A stretch of DNA of 64,000 nucleotides from positions 992,001 to 1,056,000 of the forward strand of contig NZ_JBDPZD010000002.1 in NCBI RefSeq assembly GCF_039872745.1. Direction: 5' to 3'. A program made the translations under genes and the position numbers. Below the pieces are notes generated by a model. It saw nothing but the letters and a program-made list of their open reading frames with translations, did not search any database and was not told where the DNA came from. Shown here piece after piece: positions 24,682 to 34,100 of the stretch; position 1 is the stretch's first letter; the number at the start of each line of letters is the position of its first letter. Source of the DNA: Pelomonas paludis. Lineage in GTDB: Bacteria > Pseudomonadota > Gammaproteobacteria > Burkholderiales > Burkholderiaceae_C.

Positions 24682-27048
24682 GTGGCAGCATGCGCTGACA
24701 ACCGCCGCACCATCTTGACCCGCAAAACCTCCGCCTCCCTCTCCGTCGCGCTCGCCTTTGGTGCCGTGGCTGGCCTGCTCGTGCCGGCCTTGCTGGTGGG
24801 GGGGCTGTGGATGGGTCTGCGCGACCAGCAACAAGCTGAGGCCGCGCTGCAGCGCGAGCTGGAATCGCGCCTCGACGTGCTGGCCAGCAGCATGCCCGAG
24901 CTGCTCTGGAACCTCGACACCGTGGCCGCCCGCGAGGTGGTGGCCGCCATCGTCAAGTCGCCCGAGGTGGTGCGCGTCAGCATCCGTGATGCGGCCTCGT
25001 CCCAACCCTTCCTGGAACGCCAATACCCTGAGCGCCGGCGCGGCCAGAGCCTGACCGGCAAGCGCGATGTGCTGCGCGGTGACGCGCTGATCGGTCAGGT
25101 CGAGGTCGAACTCGACGACCACCTGAACCGCGAGGCCGTGACGCGCCAGCGCTGGCTCTACGGCATGACAGTGAGCGGCCAGTTGCTGGCCTCGCTGCTG
25201 CTGGTGCTGTGGCTGCTGCGCTCACGCGTGTTCCGCCCGCTGCGCGAGCTGGAGGACTTTGCACAGGGCCTGGCGGGCGGCAACTTCACCACGCCCGTGA
25301 GCCTGCCGCGCGATGACGAAATCGGCCGCCTGGGTGGCCACCTGGAGCACATGCGCGGCGCGCTGCAAACGCAGTTCAGCGCCCAGCATGCACTGATCGA
25401 GCGCCTGCGCGGCATGGCCGAGACCGTGCCCGGTGTGGTCTTCCAGCTGCGTCGCCTGCCCCAGGGCGGCTACCGCTTCGACTACGTGAGCGAGGCCATC
25501 CGTGAGTACTTCCTGCTCGGCAGCGCCGAGCTGACCGACTCCGCCGACGCCTGGTTCGCCCGCATCGATGCCGCCGACCGCGCCACCGTGCGCGCCGCGC
25601 TGGAGGTCTCGGCACGCAGCCTGGGGCCCTGGCAGCAGGAGTTCCGCACCCAGCACGGCGACGGCAGCGAGCGCTGGATGTACGCCAATGCGATTGCGCA
25701 GAAGCAGCTGGATGGCAGCGTGCTGTGGCATGGCTTCCTGACCGACATCTCGCGCCAGCGGCGCGATGCGCTGGAGCTGGAGCGCTACCGCCACCACCTC
25801 GAAGAACTCGTCCAGGCCCGCACGGCCGCGCTGGCCGAGGCCACCAGCGCTGCCCAGGCCGCCAGCCTGGCCAAGAGCGCCTTCCTGGCCAATATGAGCC
25901 ACGAGATCCGCACGCCGATGAACGCCATCATCGGCCTGACCTACCTGGCCCAGGGCGACGCCAACGAGCCCGAGCAGCGCGAACGCCTGTCTCGCGTGGC
26001 CGAGGCGGCCGAGCACCTGCTGGGCATCATCAACAACGTGCTGGACTTCTCCAAGATCGAGGCCGGCAAGGTGCAGCTGGAGCGGCGCGAGTTCCGGCTG
26101 GAGTCGGTGCTGGACAACGTGGCCAGCATGGTGGCGCAGAGCGCGGCGTCCAAGGGCTTGCGCGTCGAGGTCGACATCGCACCCGACCTGCACGACACGC
26201 CGCTGCTGGGCGACCCACAGCGCATCACCGAGATCCTGCTCAACTTTGCCGGCAATGCCGTCAAGTTCACCGACTTGGGCTTTGTGCGCCTGTCAGCACG
26301 CCAGGACGCCGACCACAGCACCGAAGAGCGCGTGGGCCTGCTGATCGAGGTGGAGGACAGCGGCATCGGCATCGACAGCGAAGCCCAGCTGCGCCTGTTC
26401 CGCGACTTTGAGCAGGCCGACAGCTCCACCACGCGCCGCTACGGCGGCACCGGCCTTGGCCTCGCCATCTGCCGCCGCCTGGCCGAGCTGATGAACGGCA
26501 GCGTGGGCCTGCGCAGCAGCCCGGGCCAGGGCAGCCAGTTCTGGCTGCGCCTGCGGCTGGACCGGGCCACACCCGAGCCGGAGTCCGCCGAGCTGGCCCC
26601 GATCTCGCACGACCTGCAAAGCGCGCGTGCGCTGCTGGCGCCCTGGGCGCAGGCTCGCATCCTGATCGCCGAGGACAACCTCGTGAACCAGGAGGTGGCG
26701 CTGGCCATGCTGGCCAATGCCGGGCTCTCGGCCGACGTGGCCGCCGACGGGCGCGAGGCGGTGGAGATGTTCGAGCACGGCGACTACGCGCTGGTGCTGA
26801 TGGACGTGCAGATGCCGGTGATGGACGGGCTGGACGCCACGCGTGCCATCCGCCAGCTGCCGGACAAGGGCACCGCCGTGCCCATCATCGCGATGACGGC
26901 CAATGCCTTCGACGAGGAGCGCCAGCGCTGCATCGACGCCGGCATGGACGACCACATCGGCAAGCCGGTGTCGGCCGAGCAGCTCTTCCTGACCCTGCAT
27001 GCCTGGCTGTCCGGCAAGCAGCAGGTCAAGGGCCGAGCGACTCCTTGA
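24682..27048 (+). CDS. Hybrid sensor histidine kinase with receiver domain
   Basis: Inner-membrane hybrid kinase of 788 residues. There are two membrane segments (about 17-38 and 160-178) around a small periplasmic domain, then HAMP, a PAS domain (about 245-365), a coiled coil, HisKA with NMSHEIRTPMNAI (His407), HATPase with NFAGNAVKFTD and GGTGLGLAI, and a C-terminal receiver with LMDVQMPVMDG (Asp708) and IGKPVS. I use the GTG at 24682, preceded by AGGAG only three bases away; the TTG at 24715 is an alternative. No separate output regulator is adjacent. The 3' end overlaps the convergent carbonic anhydrase gene by 23 bases. Confidence 0.87.
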   Translation: MAACADNRRTILTRKTSASLSVALAFGAVAGLLVPALLVGGLWMGLRDQQQAEAALQRELESRLDVLASSMPELLWNLDTVAAREVVAAIVKSPEVVRVSIRDAASSQPFLERQYPERRRGQSLTGKRDVLRGDALIGQVEVELDDHLNREAVTRQRWLYGMTVSGQLLASLLLVLWLLRSRVFRPLRELEDFAQGLAGGNFTTPVSLPRDDEIGRLGGHLEHMRGALQTQFSAQHALIERLRGMAETVPGVVFQLRRLPQGGYRFDYVSEAIREYFLLGSAELTDSADAWFARIDAADRATVRAALEVSARSLGPWQQEFRTQHGDGSERWMYANAIAQKQLDGSVLWHGFLTDISRQRRDALELERYRHHLEELVQARTAALAEATSAAQAASLAKSAFLANMSHEIRTPMNAIIGLTYLAQGDANEPEQRERLSRVAEAAEHLLGIINNVLDFSKIEAGKVQLERREFRLESVLDNVASMVAQSAASKGLRVEVDIAPDLHDTPLLGDPQRITEILLNFAGNAVKFTDLGFVRLSARQDADHSTEERVGLLIEVEDSGIGIDSEAQLRLFRDFEQADSSTTRRYGGTGLGLAICRRLAELMNGSVGLRSSPGQGSQFWLRLRLDRATPEPESAELAPISHDLQSARALLAPWAQARILIAEDNLVNQEVALAMLANAGLSADVAADGREAVEMFEHGDYALVLMDVQMPVMDGLDATRAIRQLPDKGTAVPIIAMTANAFDEERQRCIDAGMDDHIGKPVSAEQLFLTLHAWLSGKQQVKGRATP

Positions 27049-27937
27049 TCAGGCGTCCCGAGCCGGCCTGCAGCGGCCGTGCATTCATCGGGTAGAGGCG
27101 ACCGAAGATGTTCAGCTGCTCAGCAGACACCTGCACCGGCTGGCGCATCACCATCCACAGCACGCCTTCACTGCAAGGCGGCGTGGTCAGCGAGCCCATG
27201 TAGGTGAAGTAAGCGCGGTCCTCGGGCAGCAGCTGGTTCAGGTCCAGGCTGCCGGGGGCGGGCAGGTCCTCGCCCTTCTCCAGCGGCAGGTTGTTCCAGA
27301 TGGTCTGCACCAGGGGCTGGGCCCGGCCCTGCTCCAGCAGCACGGCCACCACGGCGAGCTTGCCCTGCGCATCCCGGTGCACGAGGTGGGCCACCATGTC
27401 GAAGAGCTTGCCGTTGATGCGCTCTTCACTCGGTTTGTGGAAGTGGAACTGCAGCAGCTCGAAGCGCCGGCCCATCACGCCGAGCGTGTTGCCCGCGGCG
27501 ACGTTGACCTGGATGGTGTGGCCGTTATCCAGCACCGAGAAGCGGCTGGGCTGGTAGTTGAAGTCGATCTTCTCCAGATCGACCCGGATGCCCTCGCGGA
27601 TGTCGATGGGGCTCTGGCGCGTGCCGGTGGCGCAGGTGCGGAACTCGGGGCTCAGCTCGGCCCAGCGCTCGGGGGCGCCCTCGCCGGTGTAGCCCCAGTG
27701 CGCAGTGCCGTGGGCGGCGCCCTCGGGCTTCTTCTTGGGGGGGCTGGCTTTGGCGTCTGCCTTGGCGTCGGGTTTGGTGGCGACCTTTGCGTCCGGCTTG
27801 GCGTCAGGCTTGTCCTTCAGCCGCTCGGCCAGACGCTGGCGCAGCAGCTCGGCCGTATCGGCAGCGTCTTGCGCGCGCGCCGGAGCCGGCAGCAGGGCCA
27901 GGGCCATCAGGCTGAGAAGCAAGGGGCGAGCGAACAC
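27026..27937 (-). CDS. Periplasmic alpha-type carbonic anhydrase
   Basis: Zinc enzyme for CO2/bicarbonate interconversion, 303 residues. A signal peptide (about 1-22, ending ARA) is followed by a lysine-rich linker with repeated P-D-A-K units, then the alpha-CA domain. QSPIDIREG, the zinc ligands in LQFHFHKPSEE and AHLVHRD, and MGSLTTPPCSEGVLW with the substrate-pocket Thr are present. The linker is unusual and may bind envelope surfaces. Its end overlaps the convergent kinase gene. Confidence 0.94.
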   Translation of the reverse strand: MFARPLLLSLMALALLPAPARAQDAADTAELLRQRLAERLKDKPDAKPDAKVATKPDAKADAKASPPKKKPEGAAHGTAHWGYTGEGAPERWAELSPEFRTCATGTRQSPIDIREGIRVDLEKIDFNYQPSRFSVLDNGHTIQVNVAAGNTLGVMGRRFELLQFHFHKPSEERINGKLFDMVAHLVHRDAQGKLAVVAVLLEQGRAQPLVQTIWNNLPLEKGEDLPAPGSLDLNQLLPEDRAYFTYMGSLTTPPCSEGVLWMVMRQPVQVSAEQLNIFGRLYPMNARPLQAGSGRLIKESLGP

Positions 27938-27982
27938 GGGCAGCAGTCTCCACCGGCAAGGCCTGTTCTTCGGCCGAAGCGG

Positions 27983-29191
27983 CTAGGTCTTGAGCCCCTT
28001 TTGCACGATCACCCAGGCCACCAGCCCGATGCACATCAGCCCCGCCGAGGTGAAGGCCAGCGCATGCGTGGAATGCATCACGAGCGGCACCAGGGCGCCA
28101 GCGACCAGGCCATTGGCCGCACTGCCCACGCAGGCCTGCAGCGACGACGCCATACCGCGCCGCTCGGGCACCTGATCGAGCACCAGCAGCGTCACCACCG
28201 GGACCATGATGGCCCACCCAAAGGCAAACAGACCCAGCACCGGCAGCGCCCACCAGGCGCTCAGCGGCACCCAGAGGTTGAGTGCAATGTTGACCACCGA
28301 CATCACCACCATGACCTGGAAGCCCAACTTGATCTGCGCCGCCGGCGTGACCTTGCCGGCCAGGCGCCCGCTCACCGCCGCGCCGGCCATGATGCCGCCG
28401 ATGGTGCAGCAGAAGAACCAGAAGAACTGCGTCGGCGCGAACTGCAGATGCTCGCCCAGGAACACCGGCGTGGCCAGCACATACAGGAACATGCCATTGA
28501 ACGGGATGCCGCTGGCCAGCACCAGCAGCACGAAGCGTGGGCTGGAGATCAGGCGCGCGTACTCGCGCAGCAACTTGCCGACGTGGAAGGGATGCTTGTG
28601 CTGGGTGTGCAAGGTCTCAGGCAGCCAGCGCGCATTGGCCAGCAGCAAGGCCAGGCCAATGGCCACCAGGAACCAGAAGATCGAATGCCAGTCGGCATGC
28701 ACGAACAAAAAGCCCCCGATCATGGGCGCCACCGCCGGTGCCACGCCGAAGAACAGGGTCACCTGCGACATGGCCCGCTGCGCATCGGCCGGCGGGTACA
28801 TGTCCCGGATGATGGCGCGTGACACCACGATGCCCGCGCCGGCCGACATGCCCTGCACCGCACGCCAGAAGATCAGCGCCTCGACGCTGCCCGCCAGCGC
28901 ACACCCCAAGCTGGCCAGCGTGAACGCAGTGAGCCCGATCAACACCACCGGGCGGCGGCCAAAGCAGTCCGACAGCGAACCGTGGAAGAGGTTCATCACC
29001 GCGAAGCCGAACAGGTAGCTCGACAACGTCTGCTGCATCTGCAGCGGCGTCGCGTGCAAGGCCTGGGTGATGCCGGCAAAGGCCGGCAGGTAGGTGTCAG
29101 TGCTGAAGGGCCCGAGCATGCCCAGGCAGGCCAGCAGGATGGACAGCGCCCAGCGGGGCGCTCGCCAGAGGCGGCTGGCTTCGGGGTTCAT
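27983..29191 (-). CDS. Bcr/CflA-family multidrug efflux MFS transporter
   Basis: Twelve-helix major facilitator of 402 residues from the ATG at 29191. The family motif GPFSTDTYLPAF is in helix 1 and LSSYLFGFAVMNLFHGSLSDCFGRRPVVL spans the helix 2-3 loop. GAGIVVSRAIIRDM is the Bcr/CflA-like motif in helix 5. Proton-driven drug export is the usual role, with bicyclomycin and chloramphenicol as classic substrates. It lies 45 bases upstream of the carbonic anhydrase gene on the same strand, with no clear link. Confidence 0.9.
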   Translation of the reverse strand: MNPEASRLWRAPRWALSILLACLGMLGPFSTDTYLPAFAGITQALHATPLQMQQTLSSYLFGFAVMNLFHGSLSDCFGRRPVVLIGLTAFTLASLGCALAGSVEALIFWRAVQGMSAGAGIVVSRAIIRDMYPPADAQRAMSQVTLFFGVAPAVAPMIGGFLFVHADWHSIFWFLVAIGLALLLANARWLPETLHTQHKHPFHVGKLLREYARLISSPRFVLLVLASGIPFNGMFLYVLATPVFLGEHLQFAPTQFFWFFCCTIGGIMAGAAVSGRLAGKVTPAAQIKLGFQVMVVMSVVNIALNLWVPLSAWWALPVLGLFAFGWAIMVPVVTLLVLDQVPERRGMASSLQACVGSAANGLVAGALVPLVMHSTHALAFTSAGLMCIGLVAWVIVQKGLKT

Positions 29192-29303
29192 GGGCAGGCT
29201 TTCAGGCGCGACATCAAGCCGGCATTCTGCGTGGCATTGCCCTGCCCTGCCTGCCCCGCGCGAGACACCCCGCCACGCCGGACGGGTGAAAGTCGAAAAG
29301 AGT

Positions 29304-29616
29304 GAAGTGCTTCGATAGGCCGGATTCTGTGAAGCCCCTTGCGGGGCCTTGACCGCCATTCTTCTGGGCCGGGGCTCACACCCCGGCTCGATGCCACCTA
29401 CCCGCCAGCTCTGCGAGCCGCATCAACGCTGGCCTACTTGGTGTTGCTGCGCGTAGAGATTGCCCGTTTCACCCGGACTTAACCGGCTCGTCTCTGTTGC
29501 TCTGATCCTCGGCTTTCGCCGGGCGGCTGTTAGCCGCTACGCTGCTCTTTGCAGTCCGGACCTTCCTCCAGTGCGCCCTTTCGGGACTAGCACCAGCGGC
29601 GGTCTGAAGCACTTCA
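29304..29616 (-). ncRNA. rnpB: RNase P RNA (class A)
   Basis: Catalytic RNA that removes tRNA 5' leaders. On the minus strand the 5' GAAGTGCTTC (29615-29606) pairs with the 3' GAAGCACTTC (29313-29304) as helix P1. The conserved segments GAGGAAGGTCCGGAC near the 5' part, the mid region with GGTAAGG-like GGGTAGGTGGC, and the 3' CAGAATCCGGCCTATCG (P4 partner region) are present in order. At about 313 bases it is slightly short for the class. A GATAAT hexamer on the minus strand (29629-29624) is a probable -10. Confidence 0.93.
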
Positions 29617-29623
29617 CGGGTAA

Positions 29624-29629
29624 ATTATC
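29624..29629 (-). promoter_or_regulatory. Candidate -10 box of rnpB
   Basis: GATAAT on the minus strand lies eight bases before the first paired base of the RNase P RNA, the right distance for transcription to begin at helix P1. The -35 is not obvious. Confidence 0.5.
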
Positions 29630-29665
29630 CCCGACCCTTTCACCAGAACAGCACGGAGACCCCGC

Positions 29666-30583
29666 ATGAGAGCCGACAACGTCCTGGCCACCATTGGCAA
29701 CACCCCCCACATCCGCCTGCAGCGCCTGTTTGGTGGCTCGCACCAGGTGTGGATCAAGTCCGAGCGCGCCAACCCCGGCGGCTCGATCAAGGACCGCATC
29801 GCGCTGGCCATGATCGAAGCGGCCGAGGCCTCGGGCCAGCTTCAGCCGGGCGGCACCATCATCGAGCCCACCTCGGGCAACACGGGCGTGGGCCTGGCGA
29901 TGGTGGCGGCGGTCAAGGGCTACAAGCTCGTCCTCGTGATGCCCGACAGCATGAGCATCGAGCGCCGCCGCCTGATGCTGGCCTATGGCGCGAGCTTTGA
30001 GCTGACGCCGCGCGAGAAGGGCATGAAGGGCGCCATCGCCAAGGCCCAGGAGCTGGCCGCCGCCACGCCCGGCGCCTGGATCCCGCAGCAGTTCGAGAAC
30101 GCGGCCAACCCGGCGGTGCACGCGCGCACAACGGCGCAGGAGATCCTGAATGACTTCCCCGAGGGGCTGGATGCGCTGATCACCGGCGTGGGCACGGGCG
30201 GCCACATCACCGGCTGCGCCGAGGTGCTGAAGAAGGCCTGGCCGCAGCTCAAGGTGTTTGCCGTCGAGCCCACGGCCTCGCCCGTGCTCAGCGGCGGGTC
30301 GCCCAGCCCCCACCCCATCCAGGGCATCGGCGCGGGCTTCATCCCGGCGGTGATGAACACGAGCTTGCTGGACGGCGTGATCCAGGTCGAAGCCGAAGCC
30401 GCCCGCGAGTACGGCCGCCGCTGCGCGCGTGAGGAAGGCCTGCTGGTGGGCATCTCCAGCGGCGCCACGCTGGCCGCCATTGCACAGAAGCTGCCCGAGC
30501 TGGCGGCGGGCAGCAGGGTGCTGGGCTTCAACTACGACACCGGCGAGCGCTACCTGTCGGTCGAGGGCTATCTGCCGGCATAA
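29666..30583 (+). CDS. Cysteine synthase (O-acetylserine sulfhydrylase)
   Basis: PLP enzyme that forms cysteine from O-acetylserine and sulfide, 305 residues. The PLP lysine is in NPGGSIKDRIAL, the substrate loop is PTSGNTGVGLA, and the phosphate-binding loop is ITGVGTGGHITG. GGAG lies seven bases before the ATG. CysK and CysM types are hard to separate here: the SIERRRLMLAYGA segment fits CysK. It is divergent from rnpB and convergent with the FHA gene. Confidence 0.92.
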   Translation: MRADNVLATIGNTPHIRLQRLFGGSHQVWIKSERANPGGSIKDRIALAMIEAAEASGQLQPGGTIIEPTSGNTGVGLAMVAAVKGYKLVLVMPDSMSIERRRLMLAYGASFELTPREKGMKGAIAKAQELAAATPGAWIPQQFENAANPAVHARTTAQEILNDFPEGLDALITGVGTGGHITGCAEVLKKAWPQLKVFAVEPTASPVLSGGSPSPHPIQGIGAGFIPAVMNTSLLDGVIQVEAEAAREYGRRCAREEGLLVGISSGATLAAIAQKLPELAAGSRVLGFNYDTGERYLSVEGYLPA

Positions 30584-30607
30584 CCCAAGCGAGCTGGCCT
30601 GAGGCCG

Positions 30608-31627
30608 CTACTCGTTCGGGTCAGCCTCAGGCGCTTCGTTGTCCTTGTTGGCCTGGCGCGCGAGCTCGGCCTGCAAGGGCCGCAGCGAATCGATCAAGGC
30701 CGCTGGCGGCTTGGGGTTGGCCAGGCGGAAGGCGGGCGGCGCCAGGCTGGCCAGGTAAGGCGGGCCGAACAGGTGCTGCTGCTCCCAGCGGCCAGCGGCC
30801 TGGAGGCCCAAGCCCATCACCAGCAGCGACACCATGGCCCCACCAAGCCAGCGGCGCGCGCGCGGCCAGACAGTGCTGGCATGCCACCACACCAGGCCCC
30901 CACCCAGCACGGGCACGACCAGAGCCTCCAGCACCAGCAGGCGCGGCCACGAGAAGGCGAAGGCCACCAGGGGCAGCAGCCACTCCAGCAGGCCCACCGT
31001 GCACAGCACCAGCAGCACCTTGCGCAAATGCGTGGCAAACGGGAAGCGGTGCTGGAAGAGCTGGGTAGCCAGCGCCCACAGCGCCGCCCAGCCAGCCACC
31101 ACCACCAGAGGCCCCAGCAGCGGCGCGGCGTAGTCGACCCAGCGGGAGTCGGGGTCCACGCTGCTCCAGCGGTCCACCCACTGCAGCAGCACCAGAAGCA
31201 GCGCCATGCCGGGCAGCAACGCCCAGTGGCGACGCACCGGCACCGCCAGCGGCTGCTCGGCCGCCAGCGGGGCGGCGGTGTGGCGGATGCGCAGGGGCAC
31301 GCCCGCCAGCAGCAGGTCTTGCGAGGCCGCGACGGCCACCGGCGCCTCCGGCTTCAAGGCCTCGCCGGCCTGACCCACCAGGCTACCGCCATTGAGGCTG
31401 GGCAGCAGGCGCAGTTGCACGCCGCCCTCGGGCGTCCAGTCCAGCACGGCGTGCTCGGCAGCCAGGTGCGGGTCGTCCAGCACCACCTCACACGCGGGTG
31501 AGCGGCCGATGCGCGCTGGCCAGGTGCTGACGCGCTGAAGCAGCTGCGGCCGGCCGTCACGGCCCAGCAGTTCGACGACGGCCACGGGGGCTTGCAGCAG
31601 CAGGCCGGGCTTCACTTCTTCGTCCAT
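30608..31627 (-). CDS. FHA-domain membrane protein
   Basis: A 339-residue protein with an N-terminal forkhead-associated domain (about residues 20-110). Its landmarks are RIGRSPACEVVLDDPHLAAEHAVL, with the conserved Arg, Ser and His of phosphothreonine-binding sites, and SLNGGSLVG in place of the usual N-G turn. A C-terminal half follows with five to six hydrophobic helices (about 135-285) and a hydrophilic tail. The gene overlaps the upstream protease gene by 16 bases, so the two proteins are probably made together. The membrane part matches no family I recognise. Confidence 0.75.
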   Translation of the reverse strand: MDEEVKPGLLLQAPVAVVELLGRDGRPQLLQRVSTWPARIGRSPACEVVLDDPHLAAEHAVLDWTPEGGVQLRLLPSLNGGSLVGQAGEALKPEAPVAVAASQDLLLAGVPLRIRHTAAPLAAEQPLAVPVRRHWALLPGMALLLVLLQWVDRWSSVDPDSRWVDYAAPLLGPLVVVAGWAALWALATQLFQHRFPFATHLRKVLLVLCTVGLLEWLLPLVAFAFSWPRLLVLEALVVPVLGGGLVWWHASTVWPRARRWLGGAMVSLLVMGLGLQAAGRWEQQHLFGPPYLASLAPPAFRLANPKPPAALIDSLRPLQAELARQANKDNEAPEADPNE

Positions 31628-33030
31628 GCGAAGCCCTCCAGGTAGTGCGATGCCAGCTTGAGCGCGTTGTCGAAGCTCACGCCCCGGGCATCAAAGCGGC
31701 CGAGCGCGCCTTCGGTCTTGGCGTCCACCGTGGTGACGAGGACCGAGAGGTCATGCAGGCCCTCGAGCTTGCGGTAGGCGCGCAGGCAGACCACGGCACG
31801 CAGCGGCAGGCCGTCACGCTCCACAAAGTCTTCCTTGCAGAAGGGTGCGGTGCGGCTCTTGTCGGGCCGGCCGAGCCGCTCGTTGCGGAAGCTGCCCGAG
31901 TACTGGCGCGCAAAGCGCAGGGTGCCGAGCTTGCTGCCGTCATAGGCCTCGTGCGACATGTCGAGCCAGCCGGTCTGCAGGCTGCCGCTCACAAAAATGG
32001 CGTGCTCCATGCGGCACTGCGAGCGCTCGAAGTCCAGGCCCTTGGTGTCGGCCGGCGTGCCGCGCCCCCAGCAGCGCATGAAGGTCTGTTCAGGCACGGG
32101 CAGCCGGTAGTGCGCATGGTTGGCGCTCTGCCAGGGCTGGGCGGTGAAGCGGGTGACAAGTTCGTCCTGGTAGGCCATCAACTGGTCACGCAGGCGCGTC
32201 CACGCGGCGCCCTTGATGGGTTTAGCGTCACGGCTGCGCTGCAGCAGCTTCTCAGCGTACTCGGCCGGCACCAGGAAGCTCATCTGCTGCGCAAAGAACA
32301 TGGCCGAGACATTGATGCCGACGACGCGGCCGTCTTCGTCCAGCACCGGGCCGCCACTCATGCCCGAATTGATGGAGCCCGAGTAGTAGATGAGTGGGTC
32401 GAAGCTGCGCTCCACGAGCCCGTTGTAGGTGCCCTCGACCACGGCAAAGGCCACGTCGTGCGGGTTGCCCATCGAGTAGATGCGGTCGCCCTTGGACAGC
32501 GGCTGACCCTGGGGGCGGAAGCTGAGCTGGCCCACACCTTTCAGGCCATCACCGACCACGCGCAGCAGGGCCAGGTCCCGCCGGGCATCGAAGTCGATCA
32601 GCTCCAGCTGGCCGCCCTCGCCTTCGGTCGTGGCGTAACGCAGGCGGAAGTTCTCGGGCTCCAGCGCGAACTGGCTGATCACGTGGTAGTTGGTGATGAC
32701 ATGGCCCTGCTCGCTGACGATGAAGCCGGAGCCCACGCTGGCCTGGCTGTCCTGCGTCTTGAGCAGGGTGCGGATCTGCAGCAGCTGGCCCTTGGACCGC
32801 TCGTAGAGGCGGCGGGCGCTGGCGGAGACGGGCGCCGGTGCGGCGCGCGCGCCTGGCGGCGCAGCGGCTGACGTGGCGGCTGATGTGGCGGCTGGCGTGG
32901 CGGCTGGTGCGGAGGCAGGCTGGGCCCGCAGGTCTGGCGCAACGAGCAAGGCCCCGAGCAGGAGGCCGAGACTCAGCAACAGGTGGGGCAGACGGGGGAG
33001 GCTGGGAATAGCGCGCAAGCGAGTCCTCAA
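31612..33030 (-). CDS. Periplasmic trypsin-like serine protease (S1C/Deg-like, no PDZ)
   Basis: An exported protein of 472 residues from a TTG at 33030; another TTG four codons on is possible and neither has a clear ribosome-binding site. A signal peptide (about 1-36) and an Ala/Pro-rich linker precede a chymotrypsin-fold domain. The triad is visible as His in VITNYHVIS, Asp in DARRDLALLRV and Ser in INSGMSGGPVLDEDG. The C-terminal 200 residues (from about 265) do not resemble a PDZ domain and are of unknown function. The overlapping FHA-domain membrane gene suggests a linked sensing or quality-control role. Confidence 0.82.
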   Translation of the reverse strand: MRTRLRAIPSLPRLPHLLLSLGLLLGALLVAPDLRAQPASAPAATPAATSAATSAAAPPGARAAPAPVSASARRLYERSKGQLLQIRTLLKTQDSQASVGSGFIVSEQGHVITNYHVISQFALEPENFRLRYATTEGEGGQLELIDFDARRDLALLRVVGDGLKGVGQLSFRPQGQPLSKGDRIYSMGNPHDVAFAVVEGTYNGLVERSFDPLIYYSGSINSGMSGGPVLDEDGRVVGINVSAMFFAQQMSFLVPAEYAEKLLQRSRDAKPIKGAAWTRLRDQLMAYQDELVTRFTAQPWQSANHAHYRLPVPEQTFMRCWGRGTPADTKGLDFERSQCRMEHAIFVSGSLQTGWLDMSHEAYDGSKLGTLRFARQYSGSFRNERLGRPDKSRTAPFCKEDFVERDGLPLRAVVCLRAYRKLEGLHDLSVLVTTVDAKTEGALGRFDARGVSFDNALKLASHYLEGFAWTKK

Positions 33031-33116
33031 GGCTTGGGGGCATGGCGGCGTGGGCCGCCGTCCATGCTCGCCGATGCTAGCCGCGAACGCGGCACGGCCT
33101 GTCGCTGGAATGGGGC

Positions 33117-34100
33117 CTATGCCGCAGGTTTGGCGCGAGGACGACGGGTGCGGGGCTTGGGCGCGGGCGCGGCGGCTTCTACTGGCTGGGGGGCTGGCGG
33201 GGTGGCGGGCGGGTTCTGGGGCACCGCACCGGCAGCGCTGGCCTTGCGCGGCGAGCGGCGACGCGTGGGTTTGGCCTCGGCAACAGGCGGGGCCGGCGGC
33301 GGCTCGGGCACCACGTCAAGCTGGGGCGGCGGGGTCACGACGGACTCTGGCACCGGGCGCGGGGCCTCGGTGCGGCCAGGCCGGGCCTCGCGCCGGTCAC
33401 GCACGTAGGGGTTGTTGCCCTCGCGCTTGAAGTCGAACAGCTGGGTGGCCTCCAGCAGGCGCGTGAAGGTGGCGTAGCCGTAGTTGCGCGGGTCGAAGCT
33501 GGCCTGGTTGCGGATCTGCTGGCTGACGACGCTGACGCTGGCCCAGCCATCCTCATTGGCCGCGCCTTGCACGGCGTGGCGCAGCAGGGAGACGAGCTTG
33601 GCATCCTGCTTGAGCTGGGCCGGGCTCATGCGCTGGGGCGCGCTGCTTGCGCCTGTGTCGAGCTTGTCCAGGTAGAGGAAGCGCGAGCAGGCGTTGACGA
33701 AGGGCGCCGGCGTTTGCTGGTTGCCAAAGCCGTGGACCGCGGCGCCCTTGGCCCGCAGGTGCATGACCAGGGGCGTGAAGTCGGCGTCGCTGGAGACGAT
33801 GCCAAAGGCGTCGGGGCGGTCGGTGTAGAGCAGCTCCATGGCGTCGATGACCATGGCCATGTCGGAGGCGTTCTTGCCCTTGCTGTAGTCGAACTGCTGC
33901 ATGGGCCGGATGGCGTGCTCGTGCAGCAGCTTCTCCCAGCCCTTGAGGGCGTCCTTCTTCCAGTTGCCGTAGGCGCGGCGCACATTGGCCACACCAAAGC
34001 TCGCCAGCTCGGTGAGGATGAGGTCGATCTTGCCGGCGGGGGAGTTGTCGGCGTCGATCAAGAGCGCGATGCGTGCGTTGCGCTCGGGCGTGGTGGTCAT
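33117..34100 (-). CDS. NYN-domain protein with LOTUS/OST-HTH domain
   Basis: A 327-residue putative ribonuclease or RNA-binding protein. The N-terminal NYN (PIN-like) domain spans about 8-145, with acidic residues in ALLIDADNSPAGKIDLI, KNASDMAMVIDAMELLY and GIVSSDADFTPLV. A small winged-helix LOTUS-like domain at about 165-230 contains SQQIRNQASFDPRNYGYATF and LFDFKREG. The last 90 residues are rich in Pro, Ala and Arg/Lys (for example TRRRSPRK), consistent with nucleic-acid contact. Its start overlaps the pyrC stop (ATGA). The RNA target is unknown. Confidence 0.85.
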   Translation of the reverse strand: MTTTPERNARIALLIDADNSPAGKIDLILTELASFGVANVRRAYGNWKKDALKGWEKLLHEHAIRPMQQFDYSKGKNASDMAMVIDAMELLYTDRPDAFGIVSSDADFTPLVMHLRAKGAAVHGFGNQQTPAPFVNACSRFLYLDKLDTGASSAPQRMSPAQLKQDAKLVSLLRHAVQGAANEDGWASVSVVSQQIRNQASFDPRNYGYATFTRLLEATQLFDFKREGNNPYVRDRREARPGRTEAPRPVPESVVTPPPQLDVVPEPPPAPPVAEAKPTRRRSPRKASAAGAVPQNPPATPPAPQPVEAAAPAPKPRTRRPRAKPAA

